Positions 1-9,300 of a stretch of 64,000 nt of DNA are shown here, in pieces. The notes under the pieces are model-generated. The model ran no database searches. It had not been told where the DNA came from and saw nothing but the letters and a program-made list of their open reading frames with translations. The DNA lies in contig NMRB01002499.1 of assembly GCA_002633025.1 (NCBI GenBank), positions 31,268 to 95,267 of the forward strand, given 5' to 3'. Position 1 is the first letter of the stretch; the number at the start of each line of letters is the position of its first letter. A program made the translations under genes and the position numbers. This stretch comes from Notospermus geniculatus (Eukaryota; Nemertea; Pilidiophora; Heteronemertea; Lineidae).

Positions 1-69
1 GATCGGCTGCTAATTGGATAACACCATTTGAAAGTGACGTCTTCTTAGTTCTGAAAGAATTCCACGGGG

Positions 70-77
70 TATAAATA
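70..77 (+). promoter_or_regulatory. TATA box of the bHLH gene
   Basis: TATAAATA lies about 140 bases before the chosen start codon at 217. An inverted CCAAT motif (ATTGG) sits at 14-18. The spacing suits a TATA promoter with a 5' UTR of roughly 110 bases. The left edge of the window cuts off anything further upstream. Confidence 0.5.
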
Positions 78-216
78 TTCCAGGAGCACCCTGTCTCTGA
101 CAGGTCTCGCTCGCGCCAGTTTGAAGAGGCTTTCGAGGAGCACGCTGTATTCCAAAGTCAAGAAAACTTGTGTTATTTTTCCTCCGCACGGCTGTTCAGG
201 ACAGGGTGACAAAAAC

Positions 217-2872
217 ATGACTGATGGTATTTTCGGCACGGGCTACTGTCACCAGCAAGACGGGTACTACACGGTTCAGAAGGAAAACGCAACGCGGGCA
301 GAGTACTCGCATGCAGGCATGTACCCGTACCAAGATGATGGAGGAAATTTCGACGCGCCTTCGTGCGCTTACGGCCAAAGTGGTCCATCTTACACCGGCG
401 CGGATGCAACCGGAGAATTCGAGTACCAAACGGACGAAAATGGACAAATCGTCATTGGAGGATATAAAATTGAACGGGCCGCGGCCAACGTTCGGGAAAG
501 GAAACGCATGTTGAGTATAAATTCTGCCTTCGAAGAATTACGGTACCACGTCCCGACGTTCCCGTACGAAAAAAGACTATCAAAGATTGACACTCTGAGG
601 TTGGCGATCGCTTATATTGCTTTGTTGAGGGATATTTTGATGTCTGGACGGGATCCAGTGCAATACATCGAGTCGGCAATGAAAAATGGAACGAAGGAAC
701 AGGCAGAATGGAACACAAGTGGTAAGTCAATGAAATTACTCAGATTTTTACCAACTAAGCAAACATTTTTTACAATCATGTCAGAGCCGATTTGATTTTG
801 ACGATGTTAAAACAAATGGTACGTATATTTGTTGCTTACGCTTCAAAGATTGGAACCTTCCCAACGATTCTGCCGATGTAAATCAGGGACAATAGGTCTT
901 TTACTATACAAATTAAAAAGTTACATTTTGGCAAAGTGGACGCGTCGGTGTGTTAAGCCTCGCTTATGTCGCCCTACGCTGTGATAGAAATAGCGTCATT
1001 AACAAGTTGCAACTGATAACTTATGTCGCCGCCGACTAGAAAAATACCGATCGGTCGCAACTACCTGGAACTAGTTTATCGCCGTCTTTTGAGTGCTTAT
1101 GTCGACACAGATTTCTTTTGATTTTAAGTAAATTGAACATGTGCGACTTTCAGGATCTGGATATTTTTAGTTTGCAACTAGTTGGCAACTAGTTACTCGC
1201 TGACGCCCGAGAGCTTATGTCACCTTGTAGTTGTGACTAATTAGTTCCAACTACGCGCCGATTATCAGTTGCCAACTAGTTCTGACTGTACGTAAGGGCG
1301 ACATAAGCGAGGCTTTAGATTTTGTTCTGAAATGTAATTGGAAAGTTTCGTCGACTGGTCTTGAATATTGAAATTCTCTTACGTAACACGAAATCACTGA
1401 AACGTTGGGGAAAATTCACTGATAAAACTAACAAATTACATGTAGTAGGCCTATTTTTTCTCATGATATTAGAATAATCAACAGTCACAAGAAACTTAGC
1501 ATGTCATGAGAAACCTTGTCATGGTGACAGCTCTAAACGAAAATTATAGTCAAAATTCCGATTGCAATTCAACAGTCTACGCTATCAAATTTTTCTGGCC
1601 TCGGGTACCCCTCTGATACACAGTGTTTTCAGTTCTTCTTCTTGAATATACATGTATTGTGGTAAATATGATAATAATTCTGAAATATATCAACGACAGA
1701 TCTAGCACAGACGTCAATGGCTGCTACTCATGTTTAATCGACAATTATTTAGCATAATTTATCTCGCAACACTAATTTGATCAAATCATGGTGATGATTT
1801 CTTCGATATGGTAATTCTTGCAATTGACAAACCACATGACACTTTTCAAAAATCTCACTAAGAGGAAGCTGCAAGTGTCAAAGCATTCCAAAAGGTATAT
1901 ACTAGTATGTCTCCAATTTTGAACCGATTGCTGGAAAACAAGGCTATAGCGGGTAAAAATCAACATCATTAATGTTCTTCACAAATGTCACATTGAAAGA
2001 GTGTTCCGCATGCTGATTAAGCATAAATAAGCTTATCAACATTTTTCATGACGCTAGCACCTTATGGACCCTGTACAGGCATAGGCCTACATATCACGCC
2101 TGTAGAGACGACCGGAGACCTGTGTAATTTTACCAATTAATAGATTTCACACGTGGGAACTTGCCAACGTGCATCTGTTATTTTGAATTTGGCTCACGAC
2201 ATTTGGTTGAGATAAAAAGATTTTCAAAGTCAACGTCTTCAAGCCCACCAGCTAAGTCGGCTACTAAATACGTGATCCGGCTGCATTTAAGGGCACAACA
2301 CCATTTAAAATGCATTACAACATCTTTTTAATTTATCCACATGTATGAGGTACGGTGTAATGCTGCTAATGGAAGTGCATTGTGAAACGATATTGTTAAT
2401 TTCACGCGTCAATCAAACCAAGGGCCTGAATGACATCAGATTGGTTGGCGAACTGACAGGGGAAATCACATGACCCAAACTAACATGTGGGAGGGCATAA
2501 CTGCATAAAAGCAAAAATAGATAAGAGAGGGTCCTCCCTTATCTATTTTTGATAAAAGTTATAGCCAGTGTTAGTGCTGGTGGGGATTTGTAGGCTATTT
2601 GTATTTCATTTTTCCGTCAGGGCCGACGCTATAGCATTACTGGCCCTGGACTGGTCAAGTACGGAGGAGGCCATCACAAGCTACTCATGAAATGAGTAGT
2701 AACTCAGTGTTATGCTGGTTGGGATAACGCAGGCCTATCAGTTTTAAAATGCGTCGGGCTGAAACTCTTCGCATTTCGTCTAATTTCAGATTTGACCGCT
2801 CGACTTTCTTGGATCAAATGGGAATGCCTCGGAGTGAAACGACGCGGGAATCCAGGCTACAGCAACTCGTGA
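217..2872 (+). CDS. Fer2: Fer2/PTF1A-like bHLH transcription factor, 2 exons
   Basis: Exons 217-721 and 2790-2872 give 195 codons. The basic-helix-loop-helix domain spans about residues 86-140 ([19 protein letters not shown], then [20 protein letters not shown]). This signature is typical of the Fer2/PTF1A/FERD3L group, DNA-binding nuclear regulators that dimerise with E proteins in neural or pancreatic-type cells. The frame stays open upstream to 121 but has no ATG there; ATG 217 follows aaaaac and is the first in frame. Exon 1 ends at a GTAAGT donor in phase 1. Exon 2 begins after taatttcag and encodes [16 protein letters not shown], the short conserved carboxyl motif I know from Fer2 proteins, then stops. 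The N-terminal 80 residues are Tyr/Gly-rich and unlike known domains. The family is certain; Fer2 rather than PTF1A rests on the tail motif. Confidence 0.9.
956..1314. mobile_element. MITE with TTA target duplication (PIF/Harbinger type)
   Basis: The ends are perfect inverted repeats (AGCCTCGCTTATGTCGCCCT on the left, its complement on the right) flanked by TTA at 953-955 and 1315-1317. A three-base TWA duplication is the hallmark of PIF/Harbinger elements. At 359 bases with no ORF it must be non-autonomous. The inside repeats fragments of the end (ttatgtcgcc, gcttatgtc). Confidence 0.7.
2513..2551. repeat. Short perfect hairpin
   Basis: AAAAATAGATAAG and its exact complement face each other across a GA/CT-rich loop (agagggtcctcc). 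It lies in the bHLH intron. It may be a remnant of a MITE or a structured RNA element; no further support. Confidence 0.5.
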
Positions 2873-4812
2873 TCGTCAACATTGCTGAAGAGGCCGATCA
2901 CACTAAAGCAAGTAAACGGCCTGCTTTTAGTACGGTACATAAATCTACGGACAACGTTTTGAATCCAGTTACAGGAACGATTTTCATCGCACAATGCCAT
3001 GGACACTTTTTACCTTATGCATGGGACATTGTGAGAAAGGCGTAGCTCGATGATAAAGTGTAATTCAGAAAATTACTGGTTTTGGACTTAAAACAGAAAC
3101 GCTGATTTCGTTTACTTGCCAAATACGATTTCTGTGGAGTATCGACTGCCCGTAATTCTAAGAATAACAGTGCAATGTTTCATTTGAACAGGTTTTGCAG
3201 TTGGAAAAGAAGGACTTCGTTATCGCCAAAAATCATCCATAATTATTATGCATGCCTTATGAATTTTGGTTAACACTGATTTTATGTAAATGACTTTTAA
3301 TATTGTTGTTCATTGGGCATGTGCATGTAGGTGCATGGGAAGTTGACTCTCTATGTGCAACTCAACAGCAGAAAATTATATGGGCATTTGGCTGGTGTGA
3401 CTGGTCTCACGTGAAGGCGCACACCCACACCACCTATCTTTGTGTCTCCAACAATCGCAAAACACCATTGATTCAGTATGTTTGTTCTCCATTTAGCTGT
3501 CTCGTGAAATGTCTAGTCAATTTCTGTAAATAACACCACAATTTAATTTATCGAAACTAAAACCGAGTTTCTTTTGTTTCATTGGGAAATATTCCATTGG
3601 CACAGTTCACAGGTCCTCGCCAATCGTAACTAGGGCCGATATCGGTTGAACTCCACCAAACTTACACATGGCCCTGATGTCAACTGAGCAGCTGCAGCCA
3701 GCAGTGATGCTGAGAGCGATGAGAGGGATGTTTGTATAAATGATTAAGGATAGTAGCATTTGCCTCAATTGGTTAGACCTTAGAGGAACTATACTTTCCA
3801 GGTAGGCCTTACTAGTATATTCTCCACGAGTAGGCCTAACGCTTCCGACCTACTATACGGCCTCGGGATGATGAGGGCACCACACGTGCGGGCTGGCAGC
3901 TAAGTGTTTTACCCCGTTAGTCAAAATCCTAACATACATTGCATACCAGTTCTTTTAAGGAAAATACCAAAATTCTACTCCAGGATATCGCAACAAAACT
4001 CCCCGACGTTAAACAAAACGAATTTCACCGCGGATTGGAAGGGATTTAAGTCCAAAAATCCTTATGCTAAACATTTTCTGCCGAGGAATGTGAGGACTTG
4101 ATGAAGCATGAATATGGTAAATATGTAGGCCTACACATCTAGAAAGAGAGGAGGACCCAACAAGAGGTGTCATGCACTGGCTTATACATGCGCTGGTTAG
4201 TTGTTACAAGGTTCAGGATTCGCTGAGAACAACCATAAACCGCAGATTGATTCGATGATCTGCCGCTAGGGTAGCGGTGGATCACAAGGCAATCAATCTA
4301 AGAACAACGTTTAAGACTCCAATAACATTCGTAAGAGGCTGTCTGATTGGCTGAGTGCAATATCAGTTCTGCGTTGATTGGCGGAGTATATCACTCATTG
4401 CCGCATTTCGTATGCTACAACATGCCTGATTGACCGCGAGCAACGTCTACATTATGTTTCGGGCTGCATGATTCGTTAGTTATATCAGGCTAAACGTATG
4501 ACGGGTCAAAAAATGAGAAAATAAGAACAAAAACAATGTTTTGTGTACTTCCTTTTCTTACAATGTGCAGTGTTTAACACTCAAAAACCCTTCTCGGCCA
4601 GTTAAGACGAGTCTGACCGGGTGGAGGAGACTCCTGAAAGTCGTGGTGGTACATGTACATCAGAACACTACTCAGAAAGACTGGGGTGGAGACAAATCAA
4701 CTAATGGGTTACAGTGGATTCTCTGGTACCCAACTCCTCTAGGTGACATCTAAGGCGTGAACGTTGGGTGACACACAGATGGCAGTTAGTTGACTAGGGC
4801 ATGAAACTTTAT
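2873..4812. other. Intergenic, nothing recognised
   Basis: No exon with splice signals and no clear repeat structure was seen. The short ORFs here (for example 3303-3533 and 4541-4753) have no recognisable protein signature. Confidence 0.5.
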
Positions 4813-4813
4813 T
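4808..4813 (-). terminator. Poly(A) signal overlapping a stop codon
   Basis: On the minus strand the stop codon TGA runs directly into AATAAA (TGAATAAAG). This gives independent support for the exon that ends here. Confidence 0.55.
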
Positions 4814-4959
4814 CAAAAGAATGTTTTGCATCTGCATCCCTCCTTTGAGGGGCCAGTGTACGCGAAAGCCGCCGCTTCTCTTTCAAGCAATCGTCGTTTC
4901 TCTTCTTCCGTTAGGCCTTCGTATAACCCTTCTTCTCCTGTCGTCTTCATTGAAGAGTC
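4813..4959 (-). CDS. Terminal exon of an unrecognised gene
   Basis: A minus-strand exon of 48 codons plus stop begins after a textbook acceptor (cttttgtctgcag) and ends at a TGA that overlaps AATAAA. The peptide is acidic and helix-forming (TEEEKRRLLEREAAAFAY), then ends in GCRCKTFF. I do not recognise the family. Possible upstream exons on the same strand are 5682-5809 and 6199-6050 or so; their phases can be made to fit (phase 1 into 5809, phase 0 out of 5682, phase 0 into 4959). The gene would lie just downstream of, and co-oriented with, DIDO1. Acceptor, open frame and poly(A) signal together make the terminal exon likely; the upstream exons are guesses. Confidence 0.5.
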   Translation of the reverse strand, partial: DSSMKTTGEEGLYEGLTEEEKRRLLEREAAAFAYTGPSKEGCRCKTFF

Positions 4960-5040
4960 CTGCAGACAAAAGACGGAACGTTTTGAAAGACCACGGCAAG
5001 AAAAGTGACTTCTTTGAGAAAAGACGTACACAAGTCTTAA

Positions 5041-5157
5041 GGCCGTATTTTAGAACGTTCCTTAACATTGAGGTCCACCTTAAGTCTATTGTTCTCGATG
5101 GTTTTACAATATACTTAAGGTCGACCTTAACGTTAAGGAACGTTCTAAAATACGACC
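5041..5157. mobile_element. Palindromic MITE (hairpin family H1)
   Basis: Two arms of about 48 bases, starting GGCCGTATTTTAGAACGTTC and its imperfect complement, are separated by about 15 bases. The same arms, with another element inserted in the loop, occur at 16249-16513 in a DIDO1 intron. Confidence 0.65.
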
Positions 5158-5317
5158 CCAAGTGTAGGATGAGAACTTAGCCGAGTTCATCTATTTGCGT
5201 CACTTGACGAATATGGGGCGTGTCAAGTCTAAAGGCGATCCCGCTCCACGTGGGGGTTTTCTGGTGCAAAAGTTGTCTCATCTCATTAATAATGTTGGAG
5301 TAGCCTTGACCACTTCC

Positions 5318-5430
5318 ATTCATAAAAGGGTGTTTTAAGACTTAGACGCATGTTACTTTACTAAATGCACACACTTCCACTACGCATTTGACGAAGTTAT
5401 ACGTGTCTGTTTATGAATACGGCCCTAGGA
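5318..5430. mobile_element. Palindromic MITE (hairpin family H2), diverged
   Basis: Arms containing TTTTAAGACTTAGACGC and, facing it, GTTATACGTGTCTG end in CATTCATAA on the left and TTATGAATACGGCCCT on the right. It is a relative of the cleaner copy at 24844-24984. Confidence 0.5.
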
Positions 5431-5681
5431 GTTTTTTTGATGGTATACACATGATTGCTCATAGATTTCTATGGCTCAGCGATGCTCATAGCGAGCCGGC
5501 CAATTTGCGCGAGAAATCCCTCGTACGTGGAGGGGGTTGCAGCTTCAGGCTCTCTGGGTTGGCTGACGATCGCATGATCGAGACGCAATCGAATGAAGCC
5601 TACTTACTAGCTGAATGCCTAAATTGACTATCTGACTTTGAACATCCTTCTTCCAACACTGAAAAGTATAAATACATGTAC

Positions 5682-5809
5682 CACACAGTCAGGCCGGACG
5701 GTGAAAAATGTTTGCGTGTCTTTGAGCAGATTGGCAACAATGTAAAAAGTATGACTGGTTTCAGGTGCCAACCCGAACCGTCGTGGTGCATGAAGGATAG
5801 CGAACAAGT
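5682..5809 (-). CDS. Possible internal exon of the unrecognised gene
   Basis: A stretch bounded by an acceptor (ttagctcag) and a GTACAT donor encodes 42 open codons, including HAPRRFGLAPETSHTFYI and ANLLKDTQTFFTVRPDCV. Composition looks protein-like and the exit phase matches the terminal exon at 4959. The donor is only moderate and no family is recognised, so this is a candidate only. Confidence 0.25.
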
Positions 5810-6016
5810 CTGAGCTAACGTATAGCACTTGCCCTTTAGCTATATACATGTAGATCAAAGAATTCCAAAGAGGTATTTGAAAAGACGCCTTAAATTGATT
5901 TTATATGAATATAATGTCGGTGTGAAAATTTAGGCCTCTATGAAACGGGTAAGTCGTCACGAGCGCTTAGGCCTATAAGAGAGCGTGCCTTATGATGGCG
6001 GCCAATATCCTCGTTG

Positions 6017-6199
6017 TCAATGTCCCCTTGGTAAAAAGGCACCACATTTTATGCAGTGCTCGCGGTTCCTTTTTGTTTCTTCGGAGACGGCAACTAAGGC
6101 TTGGCAAAGTTTAGGTATCGTTTGGAAGTCGGCCGGTGCAATGCCGTCATCGTAAACTTTGAGCAGCCAGGAAATCCCGAGGATGTCCGAAGATGACAT
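6017..6199 (-). CDS. Possible first exon of the unrecognised gene
   Basis: A 60-codon ORF starts with ATG at 6199 (SSSDILGISWLLKVYDDG) and contains an HCIKCG cysteine pair before its stop. It lies about 110 bases downstream of the DIDO1 stop codon. A weak donor (TGTG|GTGCCT near 6034) would leave in phase 1 and fit the exon at 5809. The ORF in the same frame just upstream (6436-6209) is separated from it by one TAG. Whether any of this is expressed cannot be told from sequence alone. Confidence 0.22.
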   Translation of the reverse strand: MSSSDILGISWLLKVYDDGIAPADFQTIPKLCQALVAVSEETKRNREHCIKCGAFLPRGH

Positions 6200-6308
6200 G
6201 ACGTAGGCCTAACAGCAACTCACCCCAAATTTCTCCCGTATCTCCATATTCCATTCATGTGGAAGCGTCCATGTCTCTGGGAGTTTGATATTCTTGTTGA
6301 CCCTAACA

Positions 6309-9300
6309 TTATGCACTGCGACGGTACTCGAATTGCTCGATTCCAAACCGGCGACACTTTCTGCACGTCTCCGTCCAGCCATAGCGAGGGGCAAAATTGC
6401 ACTGATCAGGAGACTGTGGTCGTTGTAAGTCATCATCCGTCAATTCTCCGGGTTCTATTTCATCTTTATTGTCATCTTTATCCTCCTCGTCTTTCTTAAC
6501 CTTGTTTTTCTTCTCAGGGTCAGCCGGGGGCAACACTTGCCCCATCTTCATCTTCCAAGTCTTCGGTAAGATCGTCGCTACATTTCCATCCGGAGGTGGA
6601 GATTTTGCCTTCTCCTCATCAACAGCAGGGGATGATGGTGGATCTGGCCCGCCACGGAAATGGATGCGAGGTCGTGCATAGCTGGACGCGGAGGGAAATG
6701 CATCTGCAATTGTTTGTTTTTTCACTTCAGTTTGCTTACTGGCTGTTGACGACAGAGGAATGAAGGATCCTGAGAACTGTGGAGTTGGCTGAACTGGCGT
6801 AGGATCTGCAGGACTGCTCACAGGGATTGGTGACAAGTCTGTCAGTGGCACTTCATCGTTCTTGGGCTCATCTGGGGGACCCTGTTCTCTAGAAGGTGAG
6901 TCTGATTTCATTGATTCCACTGTGACATCTTTATCTTCAAAAGCTGACTTCCTAGATTCTGCCGTCACATCTTTCTCTTTAGAAGTTGACTTTCTCGATT
7001 CTGCCATCACATCTTTATCTTTAGAAGTTAACTTCCTCGATTCTGACGTCACATCTTTATCTTTAGAAGATTTCCTTGATTCCTCCCTTGCATCTTTGTC
7101 TTTAGAAGTTGACTTCCTTGATTCAGACGTCACATCTTTTTCTTTATCTTTAGAGGATTTCCTTGATTCCTCCCTTGCATCTTTGTCTTTAGAAGTTGAC
7201 TTCCTTGATTCCGACGTCACATCTTTTTCTTTATCTTTAGAGGATTTCCTTGATTCCTCCCTTGCATCTTTGTCTTTAGAAGTTGATTTCCTTGATTCCG
7301 ACGTCACATCTTTATCTTTAGATGATTTCCTTGATTCCTCCCTTGCATCTTTGTCTTTAGAAGTTGATTTCCTTGCTTCCACCATCACATCTTTAACTTT
7401 ATCTTTAGACGATTTTCTCGATTTCTCATTCACATCTTTATCTCTAGAAGTTGATTTCCGCCATTCCACGATCACATCTTTGTGTTTAGAAGCTGATTTC
7501 TTCGATTCTGTGATCACATCTTTATCTCTAGAAGAAGGTTTCCTCGATTCCGCCGACCCATCTCTATCTTTAGAACTTGATTTCCTGGATTCCCTCATCA
7601 CATCTTTGTCTCTTGAAGCTGATTTTGTTGATTCCCCAATCACATCTTTGTCTTTAGAAGCCGATTTCCTTGATTCCACCGTCACATCTTTATCTCTAGA
7701 AGTTGACTTTCTTGATTCCGCCGACCCATCTCTATCTTTAGAAGCTGACTTCCTCGATTCCACCGTCACATCTTCAGGAGCTGACTGCACAGATGGAACA
7801 GACACTGAACTTGAATCACGCCGAGGATATGCTCGGCCTGTATCGACATGGGAATCACAAGTTTCTACTGGCTGTTTGCTCATTTGAGGAATTGTCAGAG
7901 TTGTTGTGTCATCAGCAAGAGAACCCCATGGAGTCGTTCCAACTTGAGAAGCATCCGGTGCAGATGAAGTATCATACAAAGATGGCAGACCAGCTCGCAA
8001 CACTGGCATTGGATTCAGTTTGCTCGCTGGAGTTGCGTTATACTGCACATTACTTTTGACTGGATCAGGCTGAGGCACCTGTGCACGTAACTGGCGAGGA
8101 ATGAACGAGCCAACAGTTCCAGTTTGTAACATTTTACTAAATGCGTTGATACGACTGGTCAAACTGTCAAAGAGATCATTCGTCTCGTCCACCGTTTCTT
8201 CCATCGGAATCTCATCCACCTTCCCAGGATCCTCCTGCACTTCCATTACAATCTCTCCTGGTTCTTCGTCGGGCGAAGTCACCTCCTTTGGGACATCCTC
8301 CTCCGACATTTCAACCTCCTCTGCCATCTCAACCTCGTCAATCGGCGTAACCACTTGTTGCATGACAGCTTGCGGTGTTACGATCATTGGTGTGACCTCC
8401 CGTGGCGTGGGGGATCGCGATGTCACATTCTCTCCACTCACTCCAACCACATCACCCAACAAATCCGTCGGGTTCTCCACAAATGGATCAAGAGTTTCAT
8501 TATTTTCATAATCGGCAACACTTTCAACATTTTCTTCTTGCTCCTCTTCTTCTTCTTCATCTTTTTCAGCCAATTTCTTCTCCAGTGCCTGCAGTGTGTC
8601 CTCCTCTTCTTTTGTCAGGATCTGCATGGGGAGGTACAAATCTTCAACGTCTTGGGACGGCGAGTACGCGTCCTGTACCTCGTCCTGACCATGTTCTGAA
8701 CCGTTATCCGACTCTGGTTTCGCGTCATTGGAAATCGTAACATTACTCGTACTCGATTTAGAGCGTTTCTTCTTTTTCTTACTCTTGTCTTTTGTCTTTT
8801 CCTTCGACTCTTCAGGTTCCTTTTCCTCTTTATGGCCCTTGAATAACTTCTTAAGTTCACCCCATGCGGGATCCACAGTTGGGCCACTTGGCTTCTTTAT
8901 CTCTTTCTGACCGTCCGAAACTGGTTGGTCTTTCATTCTCTGACGGATGATCACGCCAAGCAGAAGATGGGGGCGTTCGTAACGTTCTTCTAGTCCTGCA
9001 AAACAAGGTGTATAACATTACACCTACAATGATGACTTGGGCTGTCAGAGTGGCAGAGTGGAAAACACTGATGCCTATCACCACTGAGGTGCCTGATTCG
9101 ATCCCCAGTTAGGCCCGTTCTACATGCGATCAAGAGACCGAGGGAGACTCTCTTCATTATCAACACAGGTTTTCTCCCGGCAGGCTGGTTTTGCTCAATA
9201 TTGTTCGTAGAGCCAATAACCCATATATACTTGATGACTGGACCTCAACGCCACCGAATTCAGGAACTTACCTGGTCCATCAAAGGGTAGAAAGATCCTG

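Larger units (their letters stand above)
722..2789 (+). other. Intron of the bHLH gene
   Basis: This 2.07-kb intron holds a Harbinger-like MITE (956-1314) and, at 2513-2551, an AT-rich perfect hairpin. No other coding signal is seen. Confidence 0.8.

Noticed and set aside
121-216. N-terminal extension of the bHLH frame
   Set aside because: Open but begins with TTG; the first ATG in frame is 217.
4821-5180. 119-codon ORF on the + strand
   Set aside because: Overlaps the terminal exon at 4813-4959 on the other strand and the H1 hairpin; no splice or start support.
6862-7887. 341-codon ORF on the + strand, Leu/Ser/Asp-rich repeats
   Set aside because: It is the complement of the DIDO1 KSxSKDKDV repeat array; the repeat keeps an antisense frame open. 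No start context or splice signals of its own.
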